64,000 nucleotides of DNA. It comes from Salinivibrio sharmensis (lineage in GTDB: Bacteria; Pseudomonadota; Gammaproteobacteria; Enterobacterales; Vibrionaceae). Positions 44,909 through 54,810 of the stretch are shown here, piece by piece (the stretch's first letter is position 1; each line of letters opens with the position of its first letter). A model generated the notes under the pieces. It saw only the letters and a program-made list of their open reading frames with translations, was not told the origin of the DNA and did no database searches. A program made the translations under genes and the position numbers. The stretch lies in assembly GCF_001995985.1 (NCBI RefSeq), contig NZ_MUFC01000010.1:62001-126000 (forward strand). The letters run 5' to 3'.

Positions 44909-45622
44909 TTAATCGGTAATTTGCTGTTCAATCAGTTGGCGGCTGCGTTGAATATGCCGACGCATCAGCATTTCCGCCAGCTCAGCATCGCGCTCGCGAA
45001 TTGCCGCTAAAATTTGCATGTGCTCTTGCAGCGCCTGCTTAGGACGAGAATGCGCCCGCGGCGATTGAAACCGGTACATCCGCAGCAAGTGGTATAACTC
45101 ACCACACAACAGGGTGATCAGCTTCTGGTTATGGCTGGCTTTGATGATGCAATAGTGAAAATCAAAATCGCCTTGTTGGTGAAAGTAGGCCGCCCCATCC
45201 ACCCGTTCGATATAGGCATGGTGGGTATCGAGCACCGCACTTAACTGCTCAATTTCCGCATCGGTGATGTGCGCGCAAGCCAGTCTTGCGGCCATGCCTT
45301 CTAACGCTTCACGCACCGCGTAAATCTCAGCCAATTGTCGATGCGTGAGTGTCACCACTCTCGCACCGACATGAGGGACGCGCTCGACCAACCCAAGGGC
45401 TTCGACCCGCATCATCGCCTCGCGCAATGGGCCTCGGCTGACGCCAAATGCTGTGGCCAACCCCGCTTCCGACACCTTGGTGCCCGCTGGATAGGTGCCG
45501 GTGACAATCGCCTCGATAAGCTGCTCGGTCAGGCTGGCTGACTTGGTGCGCTCACGTGACTCAGCTTGCGCCGATTGGGTGTACTGATCGAGAATCTGGT
45601 CATTTGTCGACAATAAAGACAT
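44909..45622 (-). CDS. prpR: GntR-family regulator of the prp genes
   Basis: A 237-residue FadR/FCD-type GntR regulator. N-terminal winged helix: EQLIEAIVTGTYPAGTKVSE and FGVSRGPLREAMMRVEALGL. The helical FCD effector domain has the metal-binding residues spread over 90-210 (DFDFHYCIIKASHN and similar). First gene of the leftward prp group, so it probably senses a methylcitrate-cycle metabolite. The name is given by position; E. coli PrpR is an unrelated sigma54 activator. ATG 45622 is taken over an upstream GTG. Confidence 0.85.
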   Translation of the reverse strand: MSLLSTNDQILDQYTQSAQAESRERTKSASLTEQLIEAIVTGTYPAGTKVSEAGLATAFGVSRGPLREAMMRVEALGLVERVPHVGARVVTLTHRQLAEIYAVREALEGMAARLACAHITDAEIEQLSAVLDTHHAYIERVDGAAYFHQQGDFDFHYCIIKASHNQKLITLLCGELYHLLRMYRFQSPRAHSRPKQALQEHMQILAAIRERDAELAEMLMRRHIQRSRQLIEQQITD

Positions 45623-45664
45623 AAACACCGCCTAAAAACTTCAATAAAGCCAGAATAGAATAAG

Positions 45665-45676
45665 ATTGTAGACAAT
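45665..45676 (-). promoter_or_regulatory. GntR-type operator of the prp group
   Basis: ATTGTAGACAAT has perfect half-sites ATTGT and ACAAT with a 2-base spacer, a frequent FCD-GntR operator form. It lies 43 bases upstream of the regulator start, in the only promoter region of the group. Confidence 0.7.
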
Positions 45677-45851
45677 GTAGATTAGACTTTGGTCTGTAGA
45701 GGCGCACTTTTATCGTGATCAAAACCACAACGTAAATGATAATGTACGCATTGAATTGTTATTCACTTGTTATCAAACGGGCGTTTGACTCGACCTATTG
45801 CGAGAGCGGCGTATGGTGTAGCGGTCGTTTTAATAGGGATAGAACGCAAAT

Positions 45852-46463
45852 ATGGATAAAAATCATTCCAAGCGTGAAAACGCACTCGCGCTGCTTATCG
45901 GCAGCAGTTTGGTGTCACTGGGCATCTTCTTTTTCAACCAAGTGGGGTTACTGACCGGCGGCACTGCAGGGTTAGCGCTGTTTTTACAACGGACCACCGA
46001 TTTCAGTTTTGGTGAGCTTTTCTTTGTGATCAACCTGCCTTTTTATTGGCTCGCCTACACCCAAATGGGTAAACGCTTCACCCTTAGTACCTTAGTTGCG
46101 GTCAGCATCGTCTCATTCGGCGCGGATCACTTGAGCGCCGTATTAACCATCAATAGCATTCATCCTGTTTATGCCGCGCTATTTGGCGGCGGGCTAATCG
46201 GCATGGGCATGCTAGTGATGTTCCGCCATCAGTGTAGTTTGGGTGGATTTAACACCTTAGCGCTGTTTTTGCAGCAACGGTTTGGCATCCGTGCCGGAAA
46301 AGTTCAAATGGCGCTGGATTGCTCGATTGTGGTGTTGTCGCTGATGGTCGTTGACCCATGGCTGATTGCCTTATCGGTCGCCGCGGCGATCACCACCAAC
46401 CTCGTGCTCGCCATGAACCACAAGCCTGGACGCTATCAAGTTCAACCTCCTTCAACAGCATAA
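45852..46463 (+). CDS. YitT-family membrane protein
   Basis: A 203-residue protein with about five or six membrane helices. FFNQVGLLTGGTAGLALFLQ is the YitT/DUF161 signature, and GGGLIGMGMLVMFRHQCSLG, GGFNTLALFLQQRFGIRAG continue it. The family's function is not well defined; transport is often suggested. No DUF2179 C-terminal domain is present. Its promoter faces the prp group's. Confidence 0.85.
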   Translation: MDKNHSKRENALALLIGSSLVSLGIFFFNQVGLLTGGTAGLALFLQRTTDFSFGELFFVINLPFYWLAYTQMGKRFTLSTLVAVSIVSFGADHLSAVLTINSIHPVYAALFGGGLIGMGMLVMFRHQCSLGGFNTLALFLQQRFGIRAGKVQMALDCSIVVLSLMVVDPWLIALSVAAAITTNLVLAMNHKPGRYQVQPPSTA

Positions 46464-46643
46464 TAGCGTCGATCTTTGAGAGGTGGATGTCCGCCTCTCT
46501 TTCCCTATGCTCAATCCACCCAAGTTTGGCGTGTTAGTCGTACTACCACCGACCACCTCGCACCTAAATGCGAATCACTCTTACAATTGATTGCTGCACA
46601 TGCTAAATTTCGCGTTTTGATCGCCTATCATAAAGGAGTCTTG

Positions 46644-47516
46644 ATGAACGCGGCCGATCCTAGCGTTGATGTGTTAAACCTGCCCGCCATGGTTGCACTG
46701 CCCCCTTTCCCTTCTGCTTTAGGCTTGTCTGTGATCCCAGATGATGTGCAGGGCGTGCCGCTTCGAGAACAACTCACCACATCACAAGGACTCGCACAAT
46801 GTTTTGCCGCGGTGAACTCGACCTATGGTGATGCCGATAACCGCGCCCAAGGCACGCTCTTTATCGGCGCTTATGCCTATGAATTTTTACTTCCGGTGCT
46901 GGCTAGCTGGCTGCAGGGTGGACAACTCCCCTCGCTGGACTTAGATAACTGGCAAGTTAAATACCAACCTACCCGTGTCACTAAACCGAATGGCAAAGAG
47001 CTTGTCTATCATAAGCCGCATTTTTACCTCAATGCCTTGATTGGCTGGAAACAACCCGCGGCAGAAGAGTGGCAAGCTATTTTGCACGGGGCGTTGTTAC
47101 GTCACTTTTCGCCTATCGTCGATGCGGTAGCGGAGCAAAGCGGTATGCGCGAGGGGCCACTTTGGAAAGTGGTTGCCGATTCAATCTGTATTGCCTTTTT
47201 GATGGTGGGTAAACATCGTGATTGCGAGCAGGCCGCACGTGACGCGGCACTGTCGATCGTCCATCAACGCGGCACCCCGCTTTATAGCAAGCGCAGCGGT
47301 TTTCACGATGTCACCGTCTACGATCCGAACGATACGCAAACCGTACTGCAAACCCACAGCTTCCGTTTGCGCGGTGGCTGCTGTCGCATTTTTACCGTGG
47401 ATGATCACAGTTATTGCTCAACCTGCTGCTTTTTAAAGCCTGACGAACAAGCTAAGCGCCTCGCAGAAGTTGCGTGTCAGCGTGAAGGCGTGGCGCTGGA
47501 CACGCAGCCTCGCTAA
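46644..47516 (+). CDS. FhuF-like siderophore ferric reductase
   Basis: A 290-residue protein with the FhuF C-terminal iron-sulfur motif: GGCCRIFTVDDHSYCSTCCF gives Cys-Cys-x10-Cys-x2-Cys, which binds a [2Fe-2S] cluster. FhuF proteins reduce Fe(III) in ferrisiderophores in the cytosol. Upstream codons as far as 46476 are open but lack a ribosome site; ATG 46644 follows AAGGAG by 6 bases. No siderophore uptake genes adjoin. Confidence 0.85.
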   Translation: MNAADPSVDVLNLPAMVALPPFPSALGLSVIPDDVQGVPLREQLTTSQGLAQCFAAVNSTYGDADNRAQGTLFIGAYAYEFLLPVLASWLQGGQLPSLDLDNWQVKYQPTRVTKPNGKELVYHKPHFYLNALIGWKQPAAEEWQAILHGALLRHFSPIVDAVAEQSGMREGPLWKVVADSICIAFLMVGKHRDCEQAARDAALSIVHQRGTPLYSKRSGFHDVTVYDPNDTQTVLQTHSFRLRGGCCRIFTVDDHSYCSTCCFLKPDEQAKRLAEVACQREGVALDTQPR

Positions 47517-47522
47517 CTCAGC

Positions 47523-48638
47523 CTAACTCAGCGCCACATCGACCCAAACAAGACGATGATCGGAGTGAGCACGCGCATGCTCCTGGCCGTTTTTATCACA
47601 AATCAGTGGGTAGTCGGCATCATTCGGCGCCGGCCAAAATACGCCGGAGGCTTGCACCGCTAGCTCTCGCGAAGGTAGGACGTAATCGAGGCGTAACCCA
47701 CCGTTATGGGTAGCGATGGCCCGTCCTTTCCCTTCGATAAAGCGAAACGCGTGAGACTGGGCCGCGTCACTTTTTGGTACCTGCGCCCCAACTGCAACCT
47801 CTGGATGCACCCGCGGATGGTGAAGCAAGGCGCCAATGGCTTGCTTATCCCCGTCGCCATAGCTCGGGTCTGCATTTAAATCGCCAATCACCACAAACGG
47901 TGTCTCAGGAGACAGCCCGCCGCGGCCGCCCTTGTCGTCCACCAGCCAATCAGCGTTATCCAAAAGGCCAATCAGTTGGTGAATTTCATCACTGTTGCGC
48001 CGCCAGTTACGCTTCTCTGGCCCATCAAACACGGGCGGTGTGGGATGACACGCCACCACCTGTATTTGAAACTCACCAACCAGAATCGGCACTGACACCA
48101 AGTTTTTCGAGGCGAGACGCAAGGCTCGTTGCGCCTGTTCGGTGTAATACTCTGCAGGGAGTTGGTGCTGAGGCAATTGATGCCACGCGAAATGCTGCCA
48201 AGTGCGAATTTCGGTGTCTTCGATGGGATAGCGCGATAAAATCACATAACCAAATTGACCATGATAATCGCCAAATCCATGGCATTGCTGGGCCTCCGTT
48301 AAGCGTTGATGCTCGCTGACCGGCACCGTCAGTTTTAACCCGGTATTGGTAGCGGGCAAGTAGCGATACGGATAATCAATCGGCGTTTCACCGTGTTGCG
48401 ATTCGGCCAAGTGGCGTTCACAAAATGCGGCGAGCGCCCCATCATCACCGCCATCACCTGGATGATCGAATTCACAAAGCACCACCACATCGGGTCGCAC
48501 TCGTTGTATGGTCGCGGCGAGATTTTTAATTTGTCGGCTGGGGGTAGGCGCTAGCATCTTTGCTTTAATGTCGCCGGGCTGACGCCCAGCCAGAGACAGG
48601 TTAAATTGTGCCACCCTGAGGGTTGAAGGTGCTGTCAT
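47523..48638 (-). CDS. Endonuclease/exonuclease/phosphatase-family protein
   Basis: A 371-residue EEP-fold hydrolase. VVLCEFDHPGDGG carries the metal-binding Glu, VVIGDLNADPSYGDGDKQAI the DxN motif, and HSDHRLVWVD the catalytic SDH end. The family cleaves phosphodiester or phosphomonoester bonds in DNA, phosphoinositides or sugar phosphates; this subgroup is often seen as an extracellular-type endonuclease-related protein but has no signal peptide here. It may be a DNA-repair enzyme; unproven. Confidence 0.85.
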   Translation of the reverse strand: MTAPSTLRVAQFNLSLAGRQPGDIKAKMLAPTPSRQIKNLAATIQRVRPDVVVLCEFDHPGDGGDDGALAAFCERHLAESQHGETPIDYPYRYLPATNTGLKLTVPVSEHQRLTEAQQCHGFGDYHGQFGYVILSRYPIEDTEIRTWQHFAWHQLPQHQLPAEYYTEQAQRALRLASKNLVSVPILVGEFQIQVVACHPTPPVFDGPEKRNWRRNSDEIHQLIGLLDNADWLVDDKGGRGGLSPETPFVVIGDLNADPSYGDGDKQAIGALLHHPRVHPEVAVGAQVPKSDAAQSHAFRFIEGKGRAIATHNGGLRLDYVLPSRELAVQASGVFWPAPNDADYPLICDKNGQEHARAHSDHRLVWVDVALS

Positions 48639-48667
48639 GACATCCTACTAATGTGCTGAACGAACAC

Positions 48668-49153
48668 CTATTTTAACAAGCTATCAAGGGCGCGACGAAT
48701 TTGTCGCGCATCATCCTCTGCTCGATGCGGCGTCGGCCCCAACGCCTCCATTTCGCGACTAAAATCGCGCCGGTCGAGATCACTGTGCTTTTTTAGCCAT
48801 TGATTCACCTCCATTAGGGTGAATGAAGGGCGCATATAGCAGGCTTTGTAAAGCCGCCCCATCCAAAACAGATCCCACTGACTATCGCACAAAACATGAT
48901 CAAAAGGCGCGAGGGTCTGGTTGAGATGCTGACAGACATCGAGCACACTGATGCCTTCGCTAAAAAGGCGTTCACGCGAAATCCCATGTATTCGCGCTTC
49001 GGCTTCGTTGTCCCAGTGATTCCAGTGCCCACTGGCAGTAGAAGGGTCAATCAAAAAACTGTTGCTGTCGCCACTTGGCAACACGTACCCCACTTCGATG
49101 GGATAAGACGATAACGACAAACCGGATGCTTCAAAATCCAGTGTCACCCACAT
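48668..49153 (-). CDS. DnaQ-like 3'-5' exonuclease
   Basis: A 161-residue DEDDh exonuclease. The first acidic pair is TLDFEASGLSL, the middle Asp is in HVLCDSQWDLFWMG, and HRAEDDARQI provides His and Asp. Small free-standing members digest single-stranded DNA or RNA. Located 29 bases upstream of the EEP gene on the same strand, so they may be co-transcribed. Confidence 0.85.
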   Translation of the reverse strand: MWVTLDFEASGLSLSSYPIEVGYVLPSGDSNSFLIDPSTASGHWNHWDNEAEARIHGISRERLFSEGISVLDVCQHLNQTLAPFDHVLCDSQWDLFWMGRLYKACYMRPSFTLMEVNQWLKKHSDLDRRDFSREMEALGPTPHRAEDDARQIRRALDSLLK

Positions 49154-49468
49154 ACGCGTACTCCTTGCTCATAAACACTCCTGCATGACTAGGCACTTCC
49201 ATTGCCTGATTACCTAACTGTAGCCTTTTTGTTGCCATTTAGATGGGTTGTCGCGCTACTTTTGCGTGCTTGATTAACAAGTGGCTGAAAAAACCGACTT
49301 CATTTCATGGTCTTGGCTATTTTTTATTAAGAATGTGATAGCTCTAACAAGTGACAGCCAGGGTTTGCCCGCTGTGCGCTATATTTCATGGTCAGATTGT
49401 TTTAGGCTTCGGTAAAACACTGCGGTAGGCAGTTTGATGGTAACCGCTTTAATTAGATGGAAAGAGTT
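49154..49468. other. Intergenic space before mgsA
   Basis: These 315 bases separate the leftward exonuclease and rightward methylglyoxal synthase genes. I see AT-rich promoter-like sequence but no confident operator, RNA or small gene. Confidence 0.4.
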
Positions 49469-49924
49469 ATGAAGCAGACGTCTCGCACCATGCTTGCACG
49501 TAAACACGTCGCGTTAGTGGCACACGATCACTACAAAGACGCTTTGACTGAGTGGGTAAAAGAAAACAAAGCGACACTCAGTGAGCATGAGCTTTATGCC
49601 ACCGGCACCACCGGGCATATTCTTGCGCGAGAAACCGGATTAAAAATCACCCCATTAATCAGCGGTCCCATGGGCGGTGACCAGCAACTCGGGGCGATGA
49701 TTTCTGAACAAAAAATTGATGCGATGATTTTCTTTTGGGATCCGCTCAATGCCGTACCACACGACCCTGATGTTAAGGCGTTGCTGCGTGTCAGCTCTGT
49801 ATGGAACATTCCGATTGCTACCAATCGCTCAACCGCACGCTTTTTGATCACGTCGCCGTTATTTGGCCAAGAGGTGGATATTCAAATCCCTGATTATCAA
49901 GCTTATTTGGATGAGCGCTTGTAG
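49469..49924 (+). CDS. mgsA: Methylglyoxal synthase MgsA
   Basis: A 151-residue enzyme that turns dihydroxyacetone phosphate into methylglyoxal, a phosphate-releasing bypass of glycolysis. [34 protein letters not shown] and [20 protein letters not shown] are all close to E. coli MgsA, including the catalytic Asp of GGDQQ and [23 protein letters not shown] 49469 follows GGAAAGAG. helD converges from the other side. Confidence 0.96.
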   Translation: MKQTSRTMLARKHVALVAHDHYKDALTEWVKENKATLSEHELYATGTTGHILARETGLKITPLISGPMGGDQQLGAMISEQKIDAMIFFWDPLNAVPHDPDVKALLRVSSVWNIPIATNRSTARFLITSPLFGQEVDIQIPDYQAYLDERL

Positions 49925-49990
49925 TCTTTTTCCCACACTGTCCGTCTGTGACTAACGCCGTCTATGGCTTACAGTGTGGGTTCCCGTTTC

Positions 49991-52066
49991 TTAAAGGTAC
50001 CCTTTCAACTCCTCCACAAACGGCGAGGCATGGCCTTTTTGGTGTACCAGCCACACTTGTTTTTGCGCGCGCGTCAGGGCGACATAAAACAGTCGCCGCT
50101 CTTCCGCATGCTCAATTGGCTCTTCATTTTTCCCTAATAAGGCCTCACCGAGTGAAAGCGAACGAGGCTTGGCGGGAAATACGCCTTCATCCAAACCGAG
50201 AATAAACACATAATGCGCTTCTTGCCCCTTGCTGGCGTGTGCGGTGGTATAGCGAAGCGTCAGTGATGGATAAGCTTCTTGCCAGCTTTCTAGCGCGTCA
50301 GGACGGATGGCATGCGTGCGACCTAGCAGCATCACACTCACTGCTTTCTCGGCTTTAGCGTGCTTTTTGGCAAGGCTTGCCAGGGTCTTTTCTACCTTAT
50401 CGTTAGTGATCACTTTGATCGCTTTAGGTGTTTTCGCCGATGTCTTGTCTCGCGCATAATCTAGTTGTTTGCTCAGCTGCTTGGGGTTTTTTTCGATGAA
50501 CTGCTGTGCCACATTTCCCAAAGTAGACGGATAGCGATAACAGGTGGTCAGCCAGCAAATTTCACTGTCACCGAAACGCTGCGCAAACTCTGTGGTTAGG
50601 CCGACATCGGCACCGGCAAAGCGATAAATGGCTTGCCAATCATCCCCCACGGCAAATAACGAAGCGCGTGGTACTTGCGATTCAGTGTCCGCTTTACCGT
50701 GACACAGCGCCTCGATCATCGCTAACCGTGCAGGCGAAATGTCTTGGTATTCATCGACCATGACAAACTGGATGGGCGTGACGAATTTTCGCTGCTGAAA
50801 CAGCTTAGTGGCTTGGGCAATCAAGCTGTCAAAGTCTACGGCATTATCCGCTTTTAGCGCCTGTTTATAGGCTTGGTATAACGGCCAAATCACCGCCAGC
50901 TCATCTTTTAAGGCGGCCTGCTCCTCAAAGCTTGCCAGTTTATCGGTTAGCGCTCGCTTGGTGGCGTTGGCTTGGATCACTCGTGAAAGGCGCGACCACA
51001 CCCAGGTGTGCAACCGGGTGTCATGGGCGCAAGCAGTCAGTTCAGCGTTATCGTTAAGCGGCAGTGTTTGCTGCTGATGTAATTTGTCCCAGCGTTTGCG
51101 GGTAGTGGGCTGTTGCCACTGCTCAGCAAGTGTTTGGGTAAGCCACGCCGCTTTGGCCGTCTCATCACTGGCGAGCGGCGAAATAACCGGGGCCTGCCCT
51201 TGGTGATCGGCGAGTTGTTGGCGGGCAAAGCCATGGAAGGTGGTAACATTCACCTCATGACCGGTTTTGGTCTTTATCCGCGTTTTCAGTTCTTCAGCGG
51301 CATCACGACCAAAGGCCAGCAGCAATAGCTGCTCTGGCTTGGCTTGACCACTTTCAATTAAATACGCCGCGCGTGCCACCAATACGCTGGTTTTGCCGCT
51401 TCCGGGCCCCGCCACCACCAGGGTATGAGATTCATCGGTAAGCACGGCCTCGCGCTGCCCGGCATTTAATGGCGATGACTCAATGGTATCAAACCAAGTT
51501 TGCCACTGGTTGAGCATCGCCGCTTGCCACTGTTGGTTGCGGGCTTTCAGCCAGCTTGAGTCGGCCTGCAACACAGGCGCTAACGTGGTGGCAAGGCTTT
51601 CGTCCAAATTGGCTAAGAATGAGGCAGGGATCCCCTCGCCTTCCAGTTTATTCACTACCGTTTGTCGGGCGCTACGCAATTGGGCGATACGTGCATAACC
51701 CGGCGCATTCACCAATGCATTAAACTCAGCCAACAAACTCGACTGGATCTTCTCTAGCCGTTTTTGATAACGGGCGATATAGGCTTGGTAGTGGCGATAA
51801 ATCGTCTGTCCCGCTTGTTGGGCGTGCTCCCATGGTAAGCCAAAGACCTCAAATGGCAGTGGATCGCCCTCGTCGGTATAACCGGTTAACGAAATTGTCC
51901 CCCAAAGCAGCCCACGCGATACCGTTAGCTGCCCATCCCATGCCGAGAAAGGAATGTATTGCCGATGATGACGAGACTCGAGCAGTAAGCCATCATCTTC
52001 AAGCTGCAGGCTGTAATGATCGCCGTAAACAAGCCATTGTGCCCAGCGATTGGCTGTAAGTTTCAT
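49991..52066 (-). CDS. helD: DNA helicase IV HelD (UvrD/Rep superfamily)
   Basis: A 691-residue superfamily 1 helicase. The HelD-specific N-terminal domain fills about 1-200. Then come Walker A (VVAGPGSGKTSVLVARAAYL), motif II (FVMVDEYQDISPARLAM), motif III (VGDDWQAIYRFAGADVGLTT) and motif VI (EERRLFYVALTRAQKQVWLV). It unwinds DNA 3'-5' using ATP. It lies beside mgsA as in E. coli. Confidence 0.95.
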   Translation of the reverse strand: MKLTANRWAQWLVYGDHYSLQLEDDGLLLESRHHRQYIPFSAWDGQLTVSRGLLWGTISLTGYTDEGDPLPFEVFGLPWEHAQQAGQTIYRHYQAYIARYQKRLEKIQSSLLAEFNALVNAPGYARIAQLRSARQTVVNKLEGEGIPASFLANLDESLATTLAPVLQADSSWLKARNQQWQAAMLNQWQTWFDTIESSPLNAGQREAVLTDESHTLVVAGPGSGKTSVLVARAAYLIESGQAKPEQLLLLAFGRDAAEELKTRIKTKTGHEVNVTTFHGFARQQLADHQGQAPVISPLASDETAKAAWLTQTLAEQWQQPTTRKRWDKLHQQQTLPLNDNAELTACAHDTRLHTWVWSRLSRVIQANATKRALTDKLASFEEQAALKDELAVIWPLYQAYKQALKADNAVDFDSLIAQATKLFQQRKFVTPIQFVMVDEYQDISPARLAMIEALCHGKADTESQVPRASLFAVGDDWQAIYRFAGADVGLTTEFAQRFGDSEICWLTTCYRYPSTLGNVAQQFIEKNPKQLSKQLDYARDKTSAKTPKAIKVITNDKVEKTLASLAKKHAKAEKAVSVMLLGRTHAIRPDALESWQEAYPSLTLRYTTAHASKGQEAHYVFILGLDEGVFPAKPRSLSLGEALLGKNEEPIEHAEERRLFYVALTRAQKQVWLVHQKGHASPFVEELKGYL

Positions 52067-52311
52067 ATTTCTACGTTAATCATGGAATGAGGTACTGATC
52101 GTACCCAAGAAGGATGGTTGGCATGCTACTTCCCAATACCCCATAAATCAATTCGCTAGCTGTGGTGGTGAACCGTAAACGCTGGCGTGAAAGCCTGAAA
52201 TTGACTTGTCGCAACCCTTTTCCTATTACCCGAGAAAATACTGGATTGAAGCTTAGTTTCTGGTTCTATTTCTGCTATCTTGCCAACATTGTTGGCCGAT
52301 CACCCTTATTT

Positions 52312-54570
52312 ATGCCTTTTTCTCTGCCACGTATGCCTCTCCTACCACTCGCCATGCGCGAGTTTTGGGCAAATCACCGAATTAACGACAGTATTCGCGT
52401 CCTGATCGCCCTAATGGGTGTTGCGCTGTACGCGGGATACGCTGGTCGCACCGATGTTGTCACGCCACTGGTGCTCGGAGTCATCGCGTCAGCATTAGCG
52501 GAAGTGGATGATCACTTTTGGGGACGTGTGCGTGCGCTCGGTGTCACCCTTGTTTGCTTTACAGTCGCGGCCTTCTCGGTCGAGCTGCTTTACGATATCC
52601 CTTGGCTATTCGCGATTGGCCTGACGATTTCCAGCTTTGGTTTTATCATGCTGGGCGCAATCGGCGAGCGTTATGGCACCATTGCCTTTGCCTCGTTACT
52701 CTTAGCGGTTTACACCATGCTAGGGATGGAGCAAGGCAGTGATATGTGGTTGCAGCCGATGATGCTGTTATCCGGAGCTCTCTGGTATGGGCTATTGTCG
52801 CTGGCTTGGATCATAATATGGCCTCACCGCCCGGTTCAGCACCGATTGGCTGCGGTTTTTCGTCAAACGGCGACGTACATGGAAACCAAATCCAGTTTAT
52901 TCCATCCGGTCGCCGAATTGGTTCCGCAACCGACGCGTATTGCCGCCGCCAACCAAAATGCCCAAGTGGTGGCGGCGCTAAACCAAGCAAAAGCGTCATT
53001 GCTGACACGCGCGCGACGCGGCCGACTCACACAGCGGCATCAAACCTTGCTACAAACCTATTTTATTGCCCAAGATATTCACGAACGCGTGAGTTCATCC
53101 CATTATCGTTACCAGGATCTGGCGGCGCATTTTTTTCATTCCGATATCCTCTTTCGCTTTGAAGCCTTATTAAACGCGCAAGCGCAAGCCTGCCGGGATG
53201 TTGCGCAAGCGATGTCAATCGGTACACACTACCAGCATCCGAAAACAGGCCAGCAAGCGCTCAGGGCAATCAAACAATCGATGGCCTATTTGTCGGCACA
53301 AGACGAACAAGACAGCACTCGCCTCGCGCTGCTGCAACAACTCGATTTTCTCTACAAAAACTTGGAGACAGTAGAGCAGCAACTGGCCAGCTTGAGCCAC
53401 TTAGCCAGCACGGACAATCTGCAAGAAAGCGAACTGGCCGACCCGGATGCACACTCGTTGGGGGAAATGGCTTACCGCATTCGCCGGCAACTCACGGTTA
53501 AATCACTGCGTTTCCGTCATGCAGTACGTTTGTCCTTATCACTGCTGACCGGTTATGCACTGATCCAAGGGCTTGGGCTAGAGCACGGCTTTTGGATTTT
53601 GATGACCATTCAGTTCGTGTGCCAAACCAACTATTCAGCCACCCGCAGTAAGCTTAAAGAGAGAGTATTGGGCACCGTCGCTGGTCTACTCTTGGGCGTA
53701 CCGGCGCTCTACCTCTTTCCTGACCCCAGCAGTCAACTGGCGTTGATGGTGATCACCGGTGTGCTCTTTTTCGCCTTTCGCACCGTGCAATACACCCTCG
53801 CGACCTTGTTTATTACGCTGTTGGTATTAATGTGCTTTAGCCAATTCGGCCAAGGCTTTGCGGTTATTCTTCCTCGCCTTGGCGATACCGTTATTGGCTG
53901 TTTGATTGCGGTCGCAGCAGTCCGTTATGTGCTGCCCGACTGGCAAGCCCATCGCTTACGCGGGATCATGACCGAAGCACTACAAGCTAATCGTGACTAC
54001 TTGGCCCATGTGATTGCCCAGTACCGTATTGGTAAGCGCGATAACCTCGCTTATCGTATCGCGCGTCGACATGCCCATAATGCCGATGCCGAGCTCACCA
54101 CCGCCATCAGCAACATGTTGGTTGAGCCCGGCCGCTATCGCACCAATATTGAAGAGACCTTCCGGTTTTTGTGCTTGAACAACGCTATGCTCAGTTATAT
54201 TTCGGCCCTTGGTGCGCACCGCAGCCGAATGGATGATGAGGTCAACCATCAAAAGATGGCGCAGCTCCATCGTGAAATCCATCAATCGCTTAACACGCTG
54301 ACTGAACGTTTATCGCATGCTCTGCCTGAAGAATTGCCCGCACAAGTGCCATCGACCGGCACTAAGACACCCACAGGTGAGCCAGTGAGTCACTATGTAC
54401 AGGCGGAAGGTGAAAACAAGGGAGCTCAGACTGAAGCTGAAGCGCCCATCGATAATGCCCCACTGAGTATGGTGTTGCAGCAGTTACGCTTAATACAACG
54501 CATGCTACCTGAGCTCGATAGCTTGACCGAGACATTGCGCCAACAAGCACTTAAACAAAGCCGTGCATAG
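52312..54570 (+). CDS. yccS: YccS-family inner-membrane protein
   Basis: A 752-residue protein related to E. coli YccS (FUSC-type). Two bundles of about six membrane helices each (about 25-160 and 400-540) enclose a large cytosolic helical region. TPLVLGVIASALAEVDDHFW, FGFIMLGAIGERYGTIAF, YFIAQDIHERVSSSHYRYQD and YRIARRHAHNADAELTTAIS are close to E. coli YccS. The role is uncertain; transport is suggested. ATG 52312 has no good ribosome site, and 52333 or 52354 are alternatives. yccS, helD and mgsA are neighbours in E. coli too. Confidence 0.9.
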   Translation: MPFSLPRMPLLPLAMREFWANHRINDSIRVLIALMGVALYAGYAGRTDVVTPLVLGVIASALAEVDDHFWGRVRALGVTLVCFTVAAFSVELLYDIPWLFAIGLTISSFGFIMLGAIGERYGTIAFASLLLAVYTMLGMEQGSDMWLQPMMLLSGALWYGLLSLAWIIIWPHRPVQHRLAAVFRQTATYMETKSSLFHPVAELVPQPTRIAAANQNAQVVAALNQAKASLLTRARRGRLTQRHQTLLQTYFIAQDIHERVSSSHYRYQDLAAHFFHSDILFRFEALLNAQAQACRDVAQAMSIGTHYQHPKTGQQALRAIKQSMAYLSAQDEQDSTRLALLQQLDFLYKNLETVEQQLASLSHLASTDNLQESELADPDAHSLGEMAYRIRRQLTVKSLRFRHAVRLSLSLLTGYALIQGLGLEHGFWILMTIQFVCQTNYSATRSKLKERVLGTVAGLLLGVPALYLFPDPSSQLALMVITGVLFFAFRTVQYTLATLFITLLVLMCFSQFGQGFAVILPRLGDTVIGCLIAVAAVRYVLPDWQAHRLRGIMTEALQANRDYLAHVIAQYRIGKRDNLAYRIARRHAHNADAELTTAISNMLVEPGRYRTNIEETFRFLCLNNAMLSYISALGAHRSRMDDEVNHQKMAQLHREIHQSLNTLTERLSHALPEELPAQVPSTGTKTPTGEPVSHYVQAEGENKGAQTEAEAPIDNAPLSMVLQQLRLIQRMLPELDSLTETLRQQALKQSRA

Positions 54571-54810
54571 GGATCCAAAAGTCAAACCTCGGTATGTCCG
54601 CGTTTTTTTGACCGAACAGTAAGGGTTATTTGGGTGTTAATATGACGGTCATCACGTCAGCGCTGTGTAAAATTACATTAATTTACCCGGTGAACGGTTG
54701 AAAGCCAGAGCGCGAGGCCGGATATTAATAGTTACGCCACCTGTTGAAGCTGGCAACTATACTGATAATTAATCGGCCTAACGCCGCCGCGTAGCCCGCC
54801 TGGAGCAATT

